From contig NZ_PYMB01000008.1 in assembly GCF_003026455.1 (NCBI RefSeq), positions 1 to 64,000 of the forward strand: 64,000 nucleotides of DNA. The letters are read 5' to 3'. This stretch comes from Photobacterium rosenbergii (GTDB lineage Bacteria; Pseudomonadota; Gammaproteobacteria; Enterobacterales; Vibrionaceae). The notes under the pieces are model-generated. The model ran no database searches. It worked only from the letters and a program-made list of their open reading frames with translations, and had not been told where the DNA came from. Position numbers and translations under genes: made by a program. Positions 46,263 to 58,780 of the stretch are shown here, piece by piece (position 1 is the stretch's first letter; every line of letters starts with the position of its first letter).

Positions 46263-46772
46263 TTACTTCTTGATGCGAAGAACTGGAGTTTCACCAACAG
46301 TTGTTGCGCCAGAAAGTTTGTTCAGCTCTTTGATTTCGTCCATGTTAGAGATAACAACTGGAGTCAGAGTTGACTTCGCTTTCTCTTCTAGAAGTGCTAG
46401 GTCGAATTCGATGATAGTGTCGCCAACTTTAACAGTCTGGCCTTCTTCAGCGATGCGAGTGAAGCCTTCACCTTTCAGTTCAACTGTGTCGATACCGAAG
46501 TGAACGAATAGCTCGATGCCGTCGTCAGACTCGATAGAGAAAGCGTGGTTAGTTTCGAAGATCTTGCCGATAGTACCGTTTACTGGTGCAACCATTTTGT
46601 TGCCAGCAGGTTTGATAGCGATACCGTCACCAACGATTTTCTCTGCGAAAACAACATCTGGCACATCTTCGATGTTTACGATTTCACCAGAAAGTGGTGC
46701 GATGATTTCGATAGCACCAGCTTCAGTGTTGTCATCAGAAACCAGCTTCTTAAGTTTGTCAAACAGACCCAT
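46263..46772 (-). CDS. crr: PTS glucose-specific EIIA component
   Basis: 169 residues. Phosphoacceptor His91 (ELFVHFG) and the assisting His76 (ETNHAFS). It carries phosphate to sugar EIIBC and, in its two forms, controls adenylate cyclase and inducer exclusion. Last gene of ptsH-ptsI-crr. Confidence 0.97.
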   Translation of the reverse strand: MGLFDKLKKLVSDDNTEAGAIEIIAPLSGEIVNIEDVPDVVFAEKIVGDGIAIKPAGNKMVAPVNGTIGKIFETNHAFSIESDDGIELFVHFGIDTVELKGEGFTRIAEEGQTVKVGDTIIEFDLALLEEKAKSTLTPVVISNMDEIKELNKLSGATTVGETPVLRIKK

Positions 46773-46812
46773 ATCGTTGCTCCTAAGCGTTTTTATTCTA
46801 TCTGCAGCTATA

Positions 46813-48540
46813 TTAGCAGATGGTCTTTTCTGCGATGAATTTTTCTACGTGAGCTTCAATTTCAGCAGCAGTAGGCATAGCAAGCGCCTGCTCAGCCATT
46901 GCTTTAACATCAGCAAAGTTAGCGTTGCGGATAATCTTCTTAACGCGAGGAATCGAAATTCCACTCATGCTGAATTCGTCCAGACCCATACCTAGTAGTA
47001 GTAGGGTTGCACGCTCATCACCCGCTAGCTCGCCACACATACCTGTCCACTTGCCTTCTTTGTGAGAAGCGTCGATAACTTGCTTAATCACAGTTAGGAC
47101 AGCAGGTGATAGTGGGTTGTAAAGGTGAGAAATCAGCTCATTACCACGGTCAACAGCAAGAGTATACTGGGTTAAGTCGTTAGTACCAATACTAAAGAAC
47201 TCAACTTCTTTTGCTAGGTGGTGAGCAATCGCTGCTGCAGCAGGGGTCTCAACCATTACACCGATCTCGATGTTTTCGTCGAACGCGTGGCCTTCAGCAC
47301 GAAGCTCTGCTTTGTACTCTTCAATCGCAGCTTTCAGTTCGCGGATTTCCTCAACAGAGATAATCATCGGGAACATGATACGGATCTTACCGTGCGCAGA
47401 TGCACGAAGGATACCGCGTAGCTGGTCACGTAGGATTTCGCGACGGTCAAGGCTGATACGAACCGCACGCCAGCCTAGGAACGGGTTCATTTCTTGTGGC
47501 AGATCCATGTACGGTAGATCTTTGTCACCACCGATATCCATAGTACGGATGATCACTGGCTCGCCGTGCATTGCTTCCGCAACTTCTTTGTAAGCTGCGT
47601 ACTGCTCTTCCTCGGTAGGAAGTGCGTCGCGGTCCATGAACAGGAATTCAGTACGGTAAAGGCCAACACCTTCACCACCGTTACGGTTAACGCCGTCACA
47701 GTCTTTAACTGTACCGATGTTACCGCAAACTTCCACTTGCTTGCCGTCAAGCGTGATAGCTGGCAGGTCTTTTAGCTTAGCCAGTTCTTCTTTCTCGGCA
47801 ACGTGTGCGTCACGGATCGCTTTGAATTTGGTTAGTTCAGCTTCAGATGGGTTGATAACAATCGTGTTGTTGATTGCATCAAGAATCAGCATGTCGCCGT
47901 TCTTAACCTGAGCTGTAATATCGTTAGTACCTACGATTGCAGGTAGCTCTAGAGAACGCGCCATGATAGAGGTGTGCGACGTACGGCCACCGATATCAGT
48001 GATGAAGCCAAGAACGTAATCTAGGTTGATTTGCGCAGTTTCAGAAGGCGTTAGGTCGTTAGCAACCAGGATAACTTCTTCGTTGATAGCGCTTAGGTTT
48101 ACGATGCTGATACCCAGTGCGTTTTTCACAAAGCGGTTACCGATATCACGGATGTCCGTTGCGCGCTCTTTTAGGTATTCATCATCCAATGATTCTAGCG
48201 TAGATGCTTGCTCTTCGATGATTGAGTGAATCGCAAGGTCTGCAGACGCATTGTTGTCTTTAATGAAGGCTATGATTTCTTCTTCAAGCTCTTCATCTTC
48301 CAGCAGCATGATGTGGCCTTCAAAGATGGCTTCCTTCTCTTCACCGAAGGTTGCACGTGCTTTTTCTTTGATAACTTCTAGTTGCTCAGAAGATTTTTTT
48401 CGAGCATCGAAGAAACGCTGAATTTCGTTCTCGATTTGGTCTGCAGCGATTGGAGCTTTGTTTAGAACAATCTCTTCTTCCTGCAGTAGTAGTGCTTTAC
48501 CAAAAGCAATACCAGGAGATGCCAGGATACCTGAAATCAT
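46813..48540 (-). CDS. ptsI: Phosphoenolpyruvate-protein phosphotransferase (enzyme I)
   Basis: 575 residues. His in [14 protein letters not shown] is phosphorylated by PEP; the C-terminal PEP-binding domain has [31 protein letters not shown] and MCGELAGD with the active-site Cys. It starts 53 bp after ptsH. Confidence 0.97.
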   Translation of the reverse strand: MISGILASPGIAFGKALLLQEEEIVLNKAPIAADQIENEIQRFFDARKKSSEQLEVIKEKARATFGEEKEAIFEGHIMLLEDEELEEEIIAFIKDNNASADLAIHSIIEEQASTLESLDDEYLKERATDIRDIGNRFVKNALGISIVNLSAINEEVILVANDLTPSETAQINLDYVLGFITDIGGRTSHTSIMARSLELPAIVGTNDITAQVKNGDMLILDAINNTIVINPSEAELTKFKAIRDAHVAEKEELAKLKDLPAITLDGKQVEVCGNIGTVKDCDGVNRNGGEGVGLYRTEFLFMDRDALPTEEEQYAAYKEVAEAMHGEPVIIRTMDIGGDKDLPYMDLPQEMNPFLGWRAVRISLDRREILRDQLRGILRASAHGKIRIMFPMIISVEEIRELKAAIEEYKAELRAEGHAFDENIEIGVMVETPAAAAIAHHLAKEVEFFSIGTNDLTQYTLAVDRGNELISHLYNPLSPAVLTVIKQVIDASHKEGKWTGMCGELAGDERATLLLLGMGLDEFSMSGISIPRVKKIIRNANFADVKAMAEQALAMPTAAEIEAHVEKFIAEKTIC

Positions 48541-48593
48541 AGCCTTACCTTAAATTGACTTAAAACTAGGGGAAGTAATAAACGGACTGCGGA

Positions 48594-48851
48594 TTAGTGC
48601 AGTTCGTCCATTAGAGCAACTAGGTGGTCAACAGCTTGTTGAGCTTGAGCACCTTCAGCAGAGATAGTTACTACTGTGCCTTTTACTAGACCTAGAGTCT
48701 GAAGCTTGAATAGGCTTTTAGCGCTTGCGCTTTTGCCGTTTGAAGTCACTGTGATGTCAGCGTCGAAGCCTTTAGCTTCTTTAACGAACTGAGCAGCTGG
48801 ACGAGTGTGTAGACCGTTTTCTGCAGTGATCTCAACTTGCTTCTGATACAT
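48594..48851 (-). CDS. ptsH: Phosphocarrier protein HPr
   Basis: 85 residues; His15 in NGLHTRPAA accepts phosphate from enzyme [18 protein letters not shown] contains the conserved Ser46 region, not regulated in gamma-proteobacteria. First gene of the pts operon; GGGGTG precedes the ATG. Confidence 0.97.
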   Translation of the reverse strand: MYQKQVEITAENGLHTRPAAQFVKEAKGFDADITVTSNGKSASAKSLFKLQTLGLVKGTVVTISAEGAQAQQAVDHLVALMDELH

Positions 48852-49165
48852 TTTTCACCCCGATATAGATATTATTTATTTAATATTAACGTAACTGAAA
48901 GTAAGCTTAACCTGTTTATGCTAAGCTCGCTATCTGGGATTATAAACTACCCAACAGTTCGGTGTTTGAGATTAATCCAAGTCAATTTTTTGTGACTTTT
49001 CTCTCTGTTCCAACCTCTAGCCGTCCTTTTTTTGACCGCTTTATTTTGAAGCTAGAAATAAAACACAACGGATTTATATTAAAGCTACGGCCAAAATGCA
49101 ACAAAAAAGCCCCCCATAGGGAGGCTTTTGGGTAACATTCGTTACGTCAACATGTGAAAGTGTGA
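48852..49165. other. Promoter region of ptsHI-crr
   Basis: 314 bp with no ORF; rich in AT. Contains the cysK terminator at 49103-49129. A cAMP-CRP site is expected from other species but no good one was found by eye. Confidence 0.5.
49103..49129 (-). terminator. Intrinsic terminator of cysK
   Basis: AAAAGCC and GGCTTTT with inner CCC/GGG pairs, flanked by A- and T-runs; 37 bp beyond the cysK stop. Confidence 0.8.
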
Positions 49166-50134
49166 TCACTGTTGGGTTTCTTTTTCTGTAAAGATACCGG
49201 CAAACAGTGCTGATGACAGGTAGCGCTCACCTGAACTTGGTAGCACAACAACGATATTTTTACCTGCAAATTCTGGACGTTCAGCAATGCGGTTTGCTGC
49301 TACTACTGCTGCGCCAGAAGAAATACCTGCTAGGATACCTTCTTCTTCCATCAGGCGACGTGCCATATCAATTGCATCTTCTGAGCTTACGCGCTCAACT
49401 TCATCAATTAATTCAAGATCTAGGTTGCCAGGAATGAAGCCAGCACCGATACCTTGGATTTTGTGTGGCGCAGGCTTGATTTCATCGCCGTTAAGGGCCT
49501 GAGTGATAACTGGTGACTCAGTAGGCTCTACTGCCACTGTAGTAATGGCTTTGCCTTTTTGCTGCTTGATATAGCGGCTCACACCTGTCAGCGTACCACC
49601 GGTACCTACACCCGAAACAAAGACATCAATTTCACCGTCGGTGGCATCCCATACTTCAGGGCCTGTTGTCTTCTCGTGGATTTCAGGGTTGGCTGGGTTG
49701 TTGAACTGTTGTAGTAGAAGGTACTTGTCTGGGTTCGAAGCAACAATTTCTTCAGCTTTTTCGATAGCGCCTTTCATACCTTTTGGCGCTTCTGTAAGAA
49801 CAAGGTTTGCACCTAGGGCTTTAAGTAGCTTACGGCGCTCAAGGCTCATGCTCTCTGGCATAGTCAGCGTTAGTTTGTAGCCACGAGCAGAAGCAACAAA
49901 CGCAAGAGCAATACCTGTGTTACCACTTGTTGGCTCAACAAGCTCAACACCTTCTTTCAAAATACCTTTCTTCTCGGCGTCCCAAATCATATTGGCACCG
50001 ATACGACATTTAACGCTGAAGCTCGGGTTACGGGCTTCAACCTTAGCCAAGACGTTTCCTTTACTTACTCGGTTAAGGCGAACGAGCGGAGTATTACCAA
50101 TAGTCAGGGAGTTATCTTCGTAGATCTTGCTCAT
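49166..50134 (-). CDS. cysK: Cysteine synthase A (O-acetylserine sulfhydrylase)
   Basis: 322 residues. PLP lysine Lys42 in [22 protein letters not shown] substrate loop, [10 protein letters not shown] phosphate loop. Makes cysteine from O-acetylserine and sulfide. It lies downstream of cysZ in the same direction, with a 403-bp gap that holds a repeat element. Confidence 0.97.
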   Translation of the reverse strand: MSKIYEDNSLTIGNTPLVRLNRVSKGNVLAKVEARNPSFSVKCRIGANMIWDAEKKGILKEGVELVEPTSGNTGIALAFVASARGYKLTLTMPESMSLERRKLLKALGANLVLTEAPKGMKGAIEKAEEIVASNPDKYLLLQQFNNPANPEIHEKTTGPEVWDATDGEIDVFVSGVGTGGTLTGVSRYIKQQKGKAITTVAVEPTESPVITQALNGDEIKPAPHKIQGIGAGFIPGNLDLELIDEVERVSSEDAIDMARRLMEEEGILAGISSGAAVVAANRIAERPEFAGKNIVVVLPSSGERYLSSALFAGIFTEKETQQ

Positions 50135-50315
50135 TGTTGTCGTTCCTTCGTAACGCGTTTAAAAACATAAGACACGTTAAGCATAACCCCTAAACGAGGT
50201 TTGCAAAGTAATTTGTGGTTATATCTTATTGTTATATGGGAACAACAGTATGTACGGTCAAGGGACTAAGGTGGGATACGACAAGTTTCGCGTGAGTCTT
50301 TATGTCAGTGGAAGT
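50135..50315. other. Upstream region of cysK
   Basis: 181 bp of unique sequence left of repeat element 4; includes the cysK promoter. TATCTTATTGTTATATGGG at 50222-50240 is AT-rich; no defined CysB site can be named. Confidence 0.4.
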
Positions 50316-50533
50316 TGGTCCTGGGAAGAAATGGTCCTAGGTCCTTGGGAGAGCAGAGGCTAGTTCCTAGGAGGAGCTGATTTTGAGAAAAGCGAGAAGA
50401 GCGAATAGCTTGACTTGATAAAGATAGCTTTAAAAGATCCTGCAGGACCCAGGACCCAGGACCCAGGACCCAGGACCCAGGACCCAGGACCCAGGACCCA
50501 GGACCCAGGACCCAGGACCCAGGACCCAGGACC
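50316..50533. repeat. Composite repeat element 4: degenerate flank plus (GGACCCA)n array
   Basis: Left module with GGTCCTGGGAAGAAAT, GGTCCTAGGTCCTTGG and TTCCTAGGAGGAGC (50316-50382); a diverged conserved stretch (50387-50444); then 12.7 copies of GGACCCA at 50445-50533. The last unit ends 4 bp from the cysZ stop at 50538, and no separate terminator is present between them. Confidence 0.9.
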
Positions 50534-50537
50534 TAAT

Positions 50538-51311
50538 TTAGTAATTTCTATGCTGCTCGCGGTAATGGTCAACCCACATAGCCGTTGCGCCACATACTGC
50601 TACCGGCATTACGAACAGGTTGAGGATTGGGGTCATGGTGCAAAGCATTACCAGGCTACCAAAGCTTAGCGATGTGCCGCGCTTAGTTTTCAGGGCATCG
50701 CGCATGGCTGGAAATGGCACCTTATGGTTGTCGAACGGGTAGTCGGCGTACTGGATACTCATCATCCAGGCACTGAACAAGAACCACAAAACTGGGCCTA
50801 CAGTCTGACCAATAGCCGGGATCCACATTAGGATGAAAAGCCCAATGGCTTTAGGTAGGTAGTACTTTAGCTTGATCCACTCGCGGTGCATGATCCGAGG
50901 GAGATCTTTCATGACGCCGGTGATCCCAGTATCCGGGGCCTTTTGGCCAGTCAGCTTGGCTTCTAGGTGCTCAGCGAGCAAACCATTGAATGGCGCTGCA
51001 ATCCAGTTGGCAATAGTACTGAATAAATAGGAGAAAGTGACTAGGGTGGCGATAGCAAGTAAAGGCCACAGCAGGTAAGACAGCCAATCTAGCCAGCTTG
51101 GCAGTTGATTCATCCAGCCATCAATCCAAGTTCCCAGCTGACTGAGTACCAATCCGAAGGCCGTGCCAAACAGCACAATGTTAATTAATAGAGGAAAGAG
51201 GACAAAGCGACGCGTTCCAGGTTGGGTCGCCAGTGAAATGCCACGAAAGAAATAACCGGCACCACTTAATGGGGCTGTTAGCTGGGGGCGGGGCTGCCGG
51301 GTAGATTGCAT
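50538..51311 (-). CDS. cysZ: Sulfate permease CysZ
   Basis: Inner membrane sulfate transporter, 257 residues from ATG at 51311 (AAGGAGCC upstream); a reading from 51479 is rejected. Motifs are [28 protein letters not shown] and [27 protein letters not shown], with four membrane segments. It feeds the assimilatory sulfate pathway and is next to cysK. Confidence 0.94.
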   Translation of the reverse strand: MQSTRQPRPQLTAPLSGAGYFFRGISLATQPGTRRFVLFPLLINIVLFGTAFGLVLSQLGTWIDGWMNQLPSWLDWLSYLLWPLLAIATLVTFSYLFSTIANWIAAPFNGLLAEHLEAKLTGQKAPDTGITGVMKDLPRIMHREWIKLKYYLPKAIGLFILMWIPAIGQTVGPVLWFLFSAWMMSIQYADYPFDNHKVPFPAMRDALKTKRGTSLSFGSLVMLCTMTPILNLFVMPVAVCGATAMWVDHYREQHRNY

Positions 51312-51740
51312 ATAGGCTCCTTGGCAAGTCGAAAATGGGATAAAGATGTAATCATTCTTGGCCTGATAGTAACGGTGATTAATAGCTATAAGCAAATTAA
51401 CGCCGTTTGGGAACGCTCTGATGACAGCAAAAATGGTCAAAGCTTGTTCATTTTTGTGCTCGGCAGCACTATCTTGCACGAATAACGACTTTCACCTTCT
51501 CATTCTGATTTGAGTTTTGATACATTAGAGTAAAGTTAAGTCCATAATGACTGATGTATACTACTTCAGTGAAGGGTTGTAGTTGGCTTTTTAATTTGCA
51601 CTTTTTTGTCATAGCTGTATGACTGACTATGATAAAAAGTAACAAGCTAAGTAGTAGAGGTTACCCACTGGCGAGCAGTGGCTGTAACCTAGATGTTGAT
51701 TTACCCGGTAATGGGTTACAAGTTAATTCAGAGTATTCGT
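51312..51740. other. Divergent region between cysZ and zipA
   Basis: 429 bp without a gene; two divergent promoters are expected. No operator was recognised. Short frames here lack ribosome sites. Confidence 0.45.
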
Positions 51741-52961
51741 ATGCAGGAATTGCGTCTGGTTCTTATTATTGTCGGTGCACTTGCCATTGCAGGATTGTTG
51801 CTTCATGGGCTATGGAGTAGCCGTAAAGAAAAACCTGCAAAGTTTGGTGAGAAGCCACTGGGTAAGTTGGACAAGTCTTCCCGAGATTCGGAAGGGTTTG
51901 ATAAAGATGGTGTAGGCAGTGTCAGAGTGGTGGGCTCTGATACAAGTGTTGCCGAGGCACCTCGTCATGAAAGGAAAGAACCCGAATTGCACTTCGGTGC
52001 AAAGTTGGATGCTGACCCATTACTCGATGGCCCTGCCATCAACGATTCAGTTTCTACCCAAGGGCAAAATGCACCGAGTCCAGCGATGACTGCAGTAGAG
52101 ACACCCGCTCCCGAACAAGTGGTTGCCCCAGAGCCGGCATCTGTTGTTGTCGACAAGCCAAAAGTTGTTGAACAACCTGTAGTTGCAGAACCTAAACCGG
52201 TAGCAGCACCAAAGCAAGAGCCTGTACCGCAAGCTCAAGAGCAGGCAGCCCCTAAAGTTGTGGCACCAGAGTCGACAGAGAAGGTGGCAGAAAAAGTTGA
52301 GCCGGTGCTAAATGTTGCTACCGCTGAGCAAGTCACGCTTGAAGAACCTGCGCAAGCTGAGACTCAGCAACCAGAGACCGCTGAACCTATTGCTACCGCT
52401 TCAGTAGCGATTGAGTCCCCAATTAACGTTGAGGTAGAAACGGTACGAACGGAAGAAGCCGTTATTGAACCCGTTTCAGAGCCAGTTGTTGAGCAAAGCC
52501 TGCCTGTTGAAGAGCCGGAACAGCAGGTCGAGAAAGAAGTGCTGCCACCTGATTACTTGGTATTGAATGTTCACGCCCGTAATGGTGAGATGTTCCGTGG
52601 CAGCCGACTATTTAACGCTTTTGAACAAAACCACCTGATCTTCGGTGAAAACTCGGTGTATCACCGCCATGCAGATGCTGCGGGTACTGGGCCTGCTATT
52701 TTCTCGGTGACCAATATGGTGCATCCGGCCCATTTCCCTGAAGGTGGCAATGAAAGCTTTGAAACGCCGGGGGTAGCATTCTACCTTATGCTGCCATGCG
52801 AGGTTGGCCGTGCTGATCAGAACTTCAATTTGATGCTGCAAACTGTTCAGCGTATTGCTGATAGCTTGGGCGGTGATGTGCTTGACCATGAGCGAAACCT
52901 TATCACGCCGCATCGTATTAATGGCTACCGCGACAAAGCGCAGCGCTATACTGCTAATTAA
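51741..52961 (+). CDS. zipA: Cell division protein ZipA
   Basis: Inner-membrane anchor of FtsZ, 406 residues from MQELRLVLIIVGALAIAGLLLHGLW (N-terminal membrane helix), with a short cytoplasmic RKEKP charged region. Then a long linker rich in Pro, Glu, Val and Ala (about residues 85-270) and the C-terminal FtsZ-binding domain (YLVLNVHARNGEMFRGSRL to RITPHR). ATG at 51741 was chosen because the helix then begins at residue 4. Confidence 0.94.
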   Translation: MQELRLVLIIVGALAIAGLLLHGLWSSRKEKPAKFGEKPLGKLDKSSRDSEGFDKDGVGSVRVVGSDTSVAEAPRHERKEPELHFGAKLDADPLLDGPAINDSVSTQGQNAPSPAMTAVETPAPEQVVAPEPASVVVDKPKVVEQPVVAEPKPVAAPKQEPVPQAQEQAAPKVVAPESTEKVAEKVEPVLNVATAEQVTLEEPAQAETQQPETAEPIATASVAIESPINVEVETVRTEEAVIEPVSEPVVEQSLPVEEPEQQVEKEVLPPDYLVLNVHARNGEMFRGSRLFNAFEQNHLIFGENSVYHRHADAAGTGPAIFSVTNMVHPAHFPEGGNESFETPGVAFYLMLPCEVGRADQNFNLMLQTVQRIADSLGGDVLDHERNLITPHRINGYRDKAQRYTAN

Positions 52962-52988
52962 TTTTTTGTAGCTTTTAACGAACACAAT

Positions 52989-55106
<2,118 letters not shown>

Positions 55107-55152
55107 AACCGTTAAAAACGTCAAAATTTAATTTATTGACGAAATTAACGTG

Positions 55153-55192
55153 AAATAGCTCTAAAGTGCTGTCTTTAGAGCTATTTTTTTTG
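55153..55192 (+). terminator. Intrinsic terminator of ligA
   Basis: AAATAGCTCTAAAG and CTTTAGAGCTATTT arms, followed by a run of T. Confidence 0.9.
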
Positions 55193-55590
55193 CATAAAAA
55201 TAAAACCCCTTTGTTATTTTTTGATGCGAATTCTTTGGGGTTTTTAGCTGTCTTTGAGACAAAAAAGTGCTGGCAAATGCACTAGTGATGGATAGATCAT
55301 TTTAAAGGTAGCTATAAGTTGTTGATACTTTTATATGTTCAAGTTGTTGTTATTAATCATGTTTTTGTTTTGTTTGTATCTATTTAGAATGCGATTTGAT
55401 CCGGATCACTAATCGCAAAAAACTTTGCACTGAGTCATATTTTTTAAAGAATAAATTAAGTTCTGTTTGATGTTTTTTGATGTGAAAGTAGTCTTAGGGG
55501 GGAAGAAGGACAGAGGTTGAAATAAATAGTTCAATCTAAGTTTAAAAAATATAGCAAGCTGCATTCGGCAGGTTGCATATTGGGAGAGTT
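55193..55590. other. Upstream region of porin 1
   Basis: About 400 bp of AT-rich, non-coding sequence. The promoter of the porin gene is expected here but no clear -35/-10 pair is named. Confidence 0.45.
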
Positions 55591-55628
55591 ACTTGTTGCC
55601 CTCGGCGGCCAACCTTTTGGGCACAAGT
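55591..55628 (+). promoter_or_regulatory. Porin leader hairpin, copy 1 (conserved loop)
   Basis: Stem of ten pairs: ACTTGT-(T bulge)-GCCC with GGGC-ACAAGT. The 17-nt loop begins TCGGCGGCCAAC. The hairpin ends 31 bp before the porin ATG. The loop is identical over 12 nt to that of copy 2 at 58781-58821, while the stems share almost no sequence; this is covariation. Confidence 0.75.
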
Positions 55629-55659
55629 AAACACAGCTAGTATTTTTAGGAGTTTTTCC

Positions 55660-56709
55660 ATGGATAAGATGTTCAAACGTTCTCTATTGGGCGCGGCAGT
55701 CGCGATGTGTGCAGCTGCTGGTAATGCAAACGCAGCCATCGAGCTGATGGGTGAGAACGTAGTGCTGTACGGACAGGCAGCAGGTAGCTTGCAGTACTGG
55801 AGTGCGGATGCCAAGGGTGAAGATGATAATGTTGCAGTAGAAATTGAATCCCGTATTGGTATCCGAGGTAAAGTAGAATACGACGCGATGGCTCCTGCTT
55901 TCATTTACCAGATGGAAACAGGTAACGCTGATAATGGTGGCGGAGGTAATGATGACGGCTGGGGGGCATTCGGTGGTCGTGACACTTACGTCGGTTTTGA
56001 GTTTGACGGCGTTGGTCAAATTAAATATGGCCGTCAGCTAGTCGCCGCTTACGATTACGTTGACTGGCCGCACACAAACCCAGGCCTAGGTAACGTGTTC
56101 GATTGGCATAGCGCCATTGGGACAGGTTTTGCTGACCGTGCGAATCACACAATTCGCTTTGACTCTGCTAACTGGAGCGGTTTTGACTTCCAGGCGACTC
56201 TTAGTGGTATGAATACATCAACAGACGCAATGATTGCTTCGATTGCGGCGGCTTACACAGGCTCTAACTTTAACGTTCATGCCGGTTACTACACGCAGAA
56301 TGATTACACAAATGGCGCTGGTGAAAAAGCGGGTGATGAGTCTTACGCTATTGTTGGTGGTAGCTTGAACCTTGGTGATTTCACTTTCACTGCTGCCTAC
56401 AAACCAATGTGGAACGATCGTACTGATAACCAGCAAGATGCATACTCTGCAACTGTTGCATATATGATGGATCAGACTTGGGTCTATAAGCTAGGTTATG
56501 CAGCAACGACAGATGCCGATAAAGCAGTAGATCGTGATGACAATGGCGTATTCACTAAAGACACGGCCTCTCAAGCCATTACAGGTCGTGTGATGTACTT
56601 ACTGCCAAGTACTGCACTGTACTTCGATGTTCGTAATTACGACATGCTAGGTAATAATGAGGAACATGACGGTACACGCTTCATGTTTGGTGCAGAGTAC
56701 TACTTCTAA
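55660..56709 (+). CDS. Gram-negative general porin-family protein (porin 1)
   Basis: 349 residues. Signal peptide MDKMFKRSLLGAAVAMCAAAGNANA, then a barrel of the Porin_4 type (VVLYGQAAGSLQYWS, SRIGIRGKVEYDAM, FGGRDTYVGFEFDGVGQIKYGRQL) and a C-terminal FGAEYYF with final Phe. AGGAG lies 9 bp before the ATG. It resembles the porin next to ligA in V. cholerae. It is followed by a DUF2057 gene after an intercistronic hairpin. Confidence 0.88.
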   Translation: MDKMFKRSLLGAAVAMCAAAGNANAAIELMGENVVLYGQAAGSLQYWSADAKGEDDNVAVEIESRIGIRGKVEYDAMAPAFIYQMETGNADNGGGGNDDGWGAFGGRDTYVGFEFDGVGQIKYGRQLVAAYDYVDWPHTNPGLGNVFDWHSAIGTGFADRANHTIRFDSANWSGFDFQATLSGMNTSTDAMIASIAAAYTGSNFNVHAGYYTQNDYTNGAGEKAGDESYAIVGGSLNLGDFTFTAAYKPMWNDRTDNQQDAYSATVAYMMDQTWVYKLGYAATTDADKAVDRDDNGVFTKDTASQAITGRVMYLLPSTALYFDVRNYDMLGNNEEHDGTRFMFGAEYYF

Positions 56710-56741
56710 TAGTGCATGATTCTACTGATTAGATGACACAT

Positions 56742-56770
56742 TGCGGGCATCTCCGGGTGCTCGCATTTTT
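56742..56770 (+). terminator. Intercistronic hairpin with T-tract, pair 1
   Basis: TGCGGGCA and TGCTCGCA (one G-T pair) around TCTCCGGG, followed by five T. The hairpin is 33 bp after the porin stop and 16 bp before the DUF2057 ATG. It may terminate part of the transcripts. Confidence 0.65.
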
Positions 56771-56785
56771 CATAAAGAGGGACAT

Positions 56786-57451
56786 ATGAATAATAATCTG
56801 AAGAAATTGCTGGGAGTAGCAACTTTGCTCGTGGCAGCAAACTCACAGGCTGCGGTTAACGTGTCTTTTGAACGAGATGTCGAACTCTTGGCCATCAATG
56901 GTAAGCCGTTAGGGGCGTTCACAAAATCGCCAAGTAATATTGAGTTAGAAGATGGTCCTAATCAGTTGATTACTCGTGTATCAAAATTGGTTTCCTACAA
57001 TGGTGAGTTCAAAAAATTTCTTACCAAACCGGTGGTACTAACATTTAATCAATCAGAGACGGATCTTCATATAAGTGCAAGCCGGTCAATTATTCGTGAA
57101 GACCAGATCAAAGGCTTTGATAAAGAACCATCATTTAAGTTAGAAGAGTCTGGCGTTGAGTTTTCCGATTTCCATCAAGGTGTATTGCCCCGAGGAGCGG
57201 GTATCGCACGTGATTATGAGCGAGAGCTGGCCGATTATAACGTCGCCCATGGCTTCGTCGCAGAGGCAAGGGTAAAACCAGCACTTACCTATGGCGCTAC
57301 CACGAAAAACGCAACGGTGGTAACCCAATCAGCAACAAGCTCAAGCATGTCACTTTCGGACGATCAATCGCTTATTATATTGCAGGCTGATTTTTTACGG
57401 CTCCCTGCTGAGAAAAGAGCGGTTTTTATCAAATGGGCTGCTCAACAATAA
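56786..57451 (+). CDS. DUF2057 family exported protein (copy 1)
   Basis: 221 residues. Signal peptide MNNNLKKLLGVATLLVAANSQA, then a domain with INGKPL, QLITRVSKLV, KPVVLTFNQSE as in DUF2057 (YccT/UPF0319-like). GAGGG lies 7 bases before the ATG; a start at 56741 is rejected. The role is unknown. Its pairing with a porin is repeated at 60080. Confidence 0.8.
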   Translation: MNNNLKKLLGVATLLVAANSQAAVNVSFERDVELLAINGKPLGAFTKSPSNIELEDGPNQLITRVSKLVSYNGEFKKFLTKPVVLTFNQSETDLHISASRSIIREDQIKGFDKEPSFKLEESGVEFSDFHQGVLPRGAGIARDYERELADYNVAHGFVAEARVKPALTYGATTKNATVVTQSATSSSMSLSDDQSLIILQADFLRLPAEKRAVFIKWAAQQ

Positions 57452-57460
57452 TTTGATAGG

Positions 57461-57482
57461 GAGTGGAAATCCCCACTCCCGA
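57461..57482. terminator. Hairpin between converging genes
   Basis: GGGAGTGG and CCACTCCC around AAATCC, without a clear T-tract on either side. Located between the DUF2057 gene and the minus-strand gene at 57491; a weak bidirectional terminator is possible. Confidence 0.5.
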
Positions 57483-57490
57483 CAGTTAAG

Positions 57491-57688
57491 CTAGTATTTA
57501 ACTGTACCTTTCTTCTGCAGTTTGCAGATCATCAGTGGGGTATAATCTACTTTTCCATCCGGTAAAAGACACTCAACCCAAGGCCCTGTTGCCGATGATG
57601 CCTTTGCACCACCAGAGCTTGAGTTAGCCATGGTATTGCCCGAAAAAAATAAAAATGTGGCTACAGTTACAGCAATTACACTTTTCAT
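57491..57688 (-). CDS. Small exported protein of unknown function
   Basis: 65 residues; signal peptide MKSVIAVTVATFLFFSGNTMA. The mature part SSSGGAKASSATGPWVECL contains a Gly/Ser-rich start and two Cys (ECLLPDGK, ICKLQKKG) that could form a disulfide. AGGTT lies 7 bases before the ATG. No family was recognised. Confidence 0.6.
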   Translation of the reverse strand: MKSVIAVTVATFLFFSGNTMANSSSGGAKASSATGPWVECLLPDGKVDYTPLMICKLQKKGTVKY

Positions 57689-58780
57689 ATAAACCTCAAT
57701 TTTAATTAGATGAAATAGAGTAAGCTTTCCCTTGCTTAAAATCAGATAATTAACTCCGTTGCTTATCGTTTCATTTTCAGTTTACGTATAGGATTAGGAA
57801 AAGGTCAAAAAAATTTCGAAAATCTCTGTAAATTTATACAAATAAATAAGTGTTCTTTTTTGCTTTTATCTTTACTCTTTAAAATCAGTTACTTATGGTT
57901 GGTAGTGTTGGGGGCTGATTATTTTGAAGAGCGTGAAATCTTAAAGTTGAAAAATAAATTTATAATCTTAACCCTGCATCGTTTATTTTCTGTCTTGCCT
58001 GTATTTTCGAGATCTAAATTTATAAAGTGAATTAATCGCTACTTCCTGTTGTATCGATAAAAATTACCTAATCGAATGCATATATAAACTCATGCTTATT
58101 TGTTGGAAGCTAAGAAACTAATTATGGCCATCGAATTTTCCCTCATCTTTTTCTGAAACGCCTCATTATATTGACAGATAGGTATATCACCGGAACTTTA
58201 CTTGGTATGCCACACAACTGTGGGCTAACTAACACTGCTTTTCGCCAAACCATTAAGTGATAGTTGATGTGTGCGTTTGTCTCAGTGTTACCTATTGATT
58301 TTTCGGTAAACAATTAACGGACAGATTGCTTGTAGGTGGCTGAACTTATCTGTAACACAGCAGATACGCCTGCTCTGATAGTCGTCTAAAGGGGACAGAC
58401 CTGTCGTTATAGCTAATGTCAAAAACGTCAAAAAACTATTAAAAGGTAAAAATTCTCTCTGTACATAAGAGAATGCATTGAGAGCATGATCACTGTTTCC
58501 TCATCAAGAAAAATAATAAAAAGCCACAGACTGTAAATCTTCCTAAGAAACGCAAAAAAATGTTCTCTATTTCACTTCTTTATGCGATCTGGCGCACTCT
58601 TTATTTTTACTGCAAAAACAGCGATGCGTTTATGTTTTTACGTTAAGTGTTTGTATTTTAATCTTTTATGTTGAGTTTAGATTTGCCTATTTTGAAGGCG
58701 ATCATGTTTTTCTTTGACCTATCTTCACGATAAAAAAAAAGCCGATAGCCTTATTTATGAACAACAGATGATAGAAATTA
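57689..58780. other. Long AT-rich non-coding region upstream of porin 2
   Basis: About 1.1 kb without a credible ORF, the longest gene-free stretch. Structures seen: ATTCTCT-N9-AGAGAAT at 58452-58474, and GGGGACAGACCTGTC at 58391-58405, which has a GACAG-AC-CTGTC inverted repeat and recalls REP/RAYT-type sequences (uncertain). It may hold a small RNA, a gene remnant or a large regulatory region. Confidence 0.4.
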
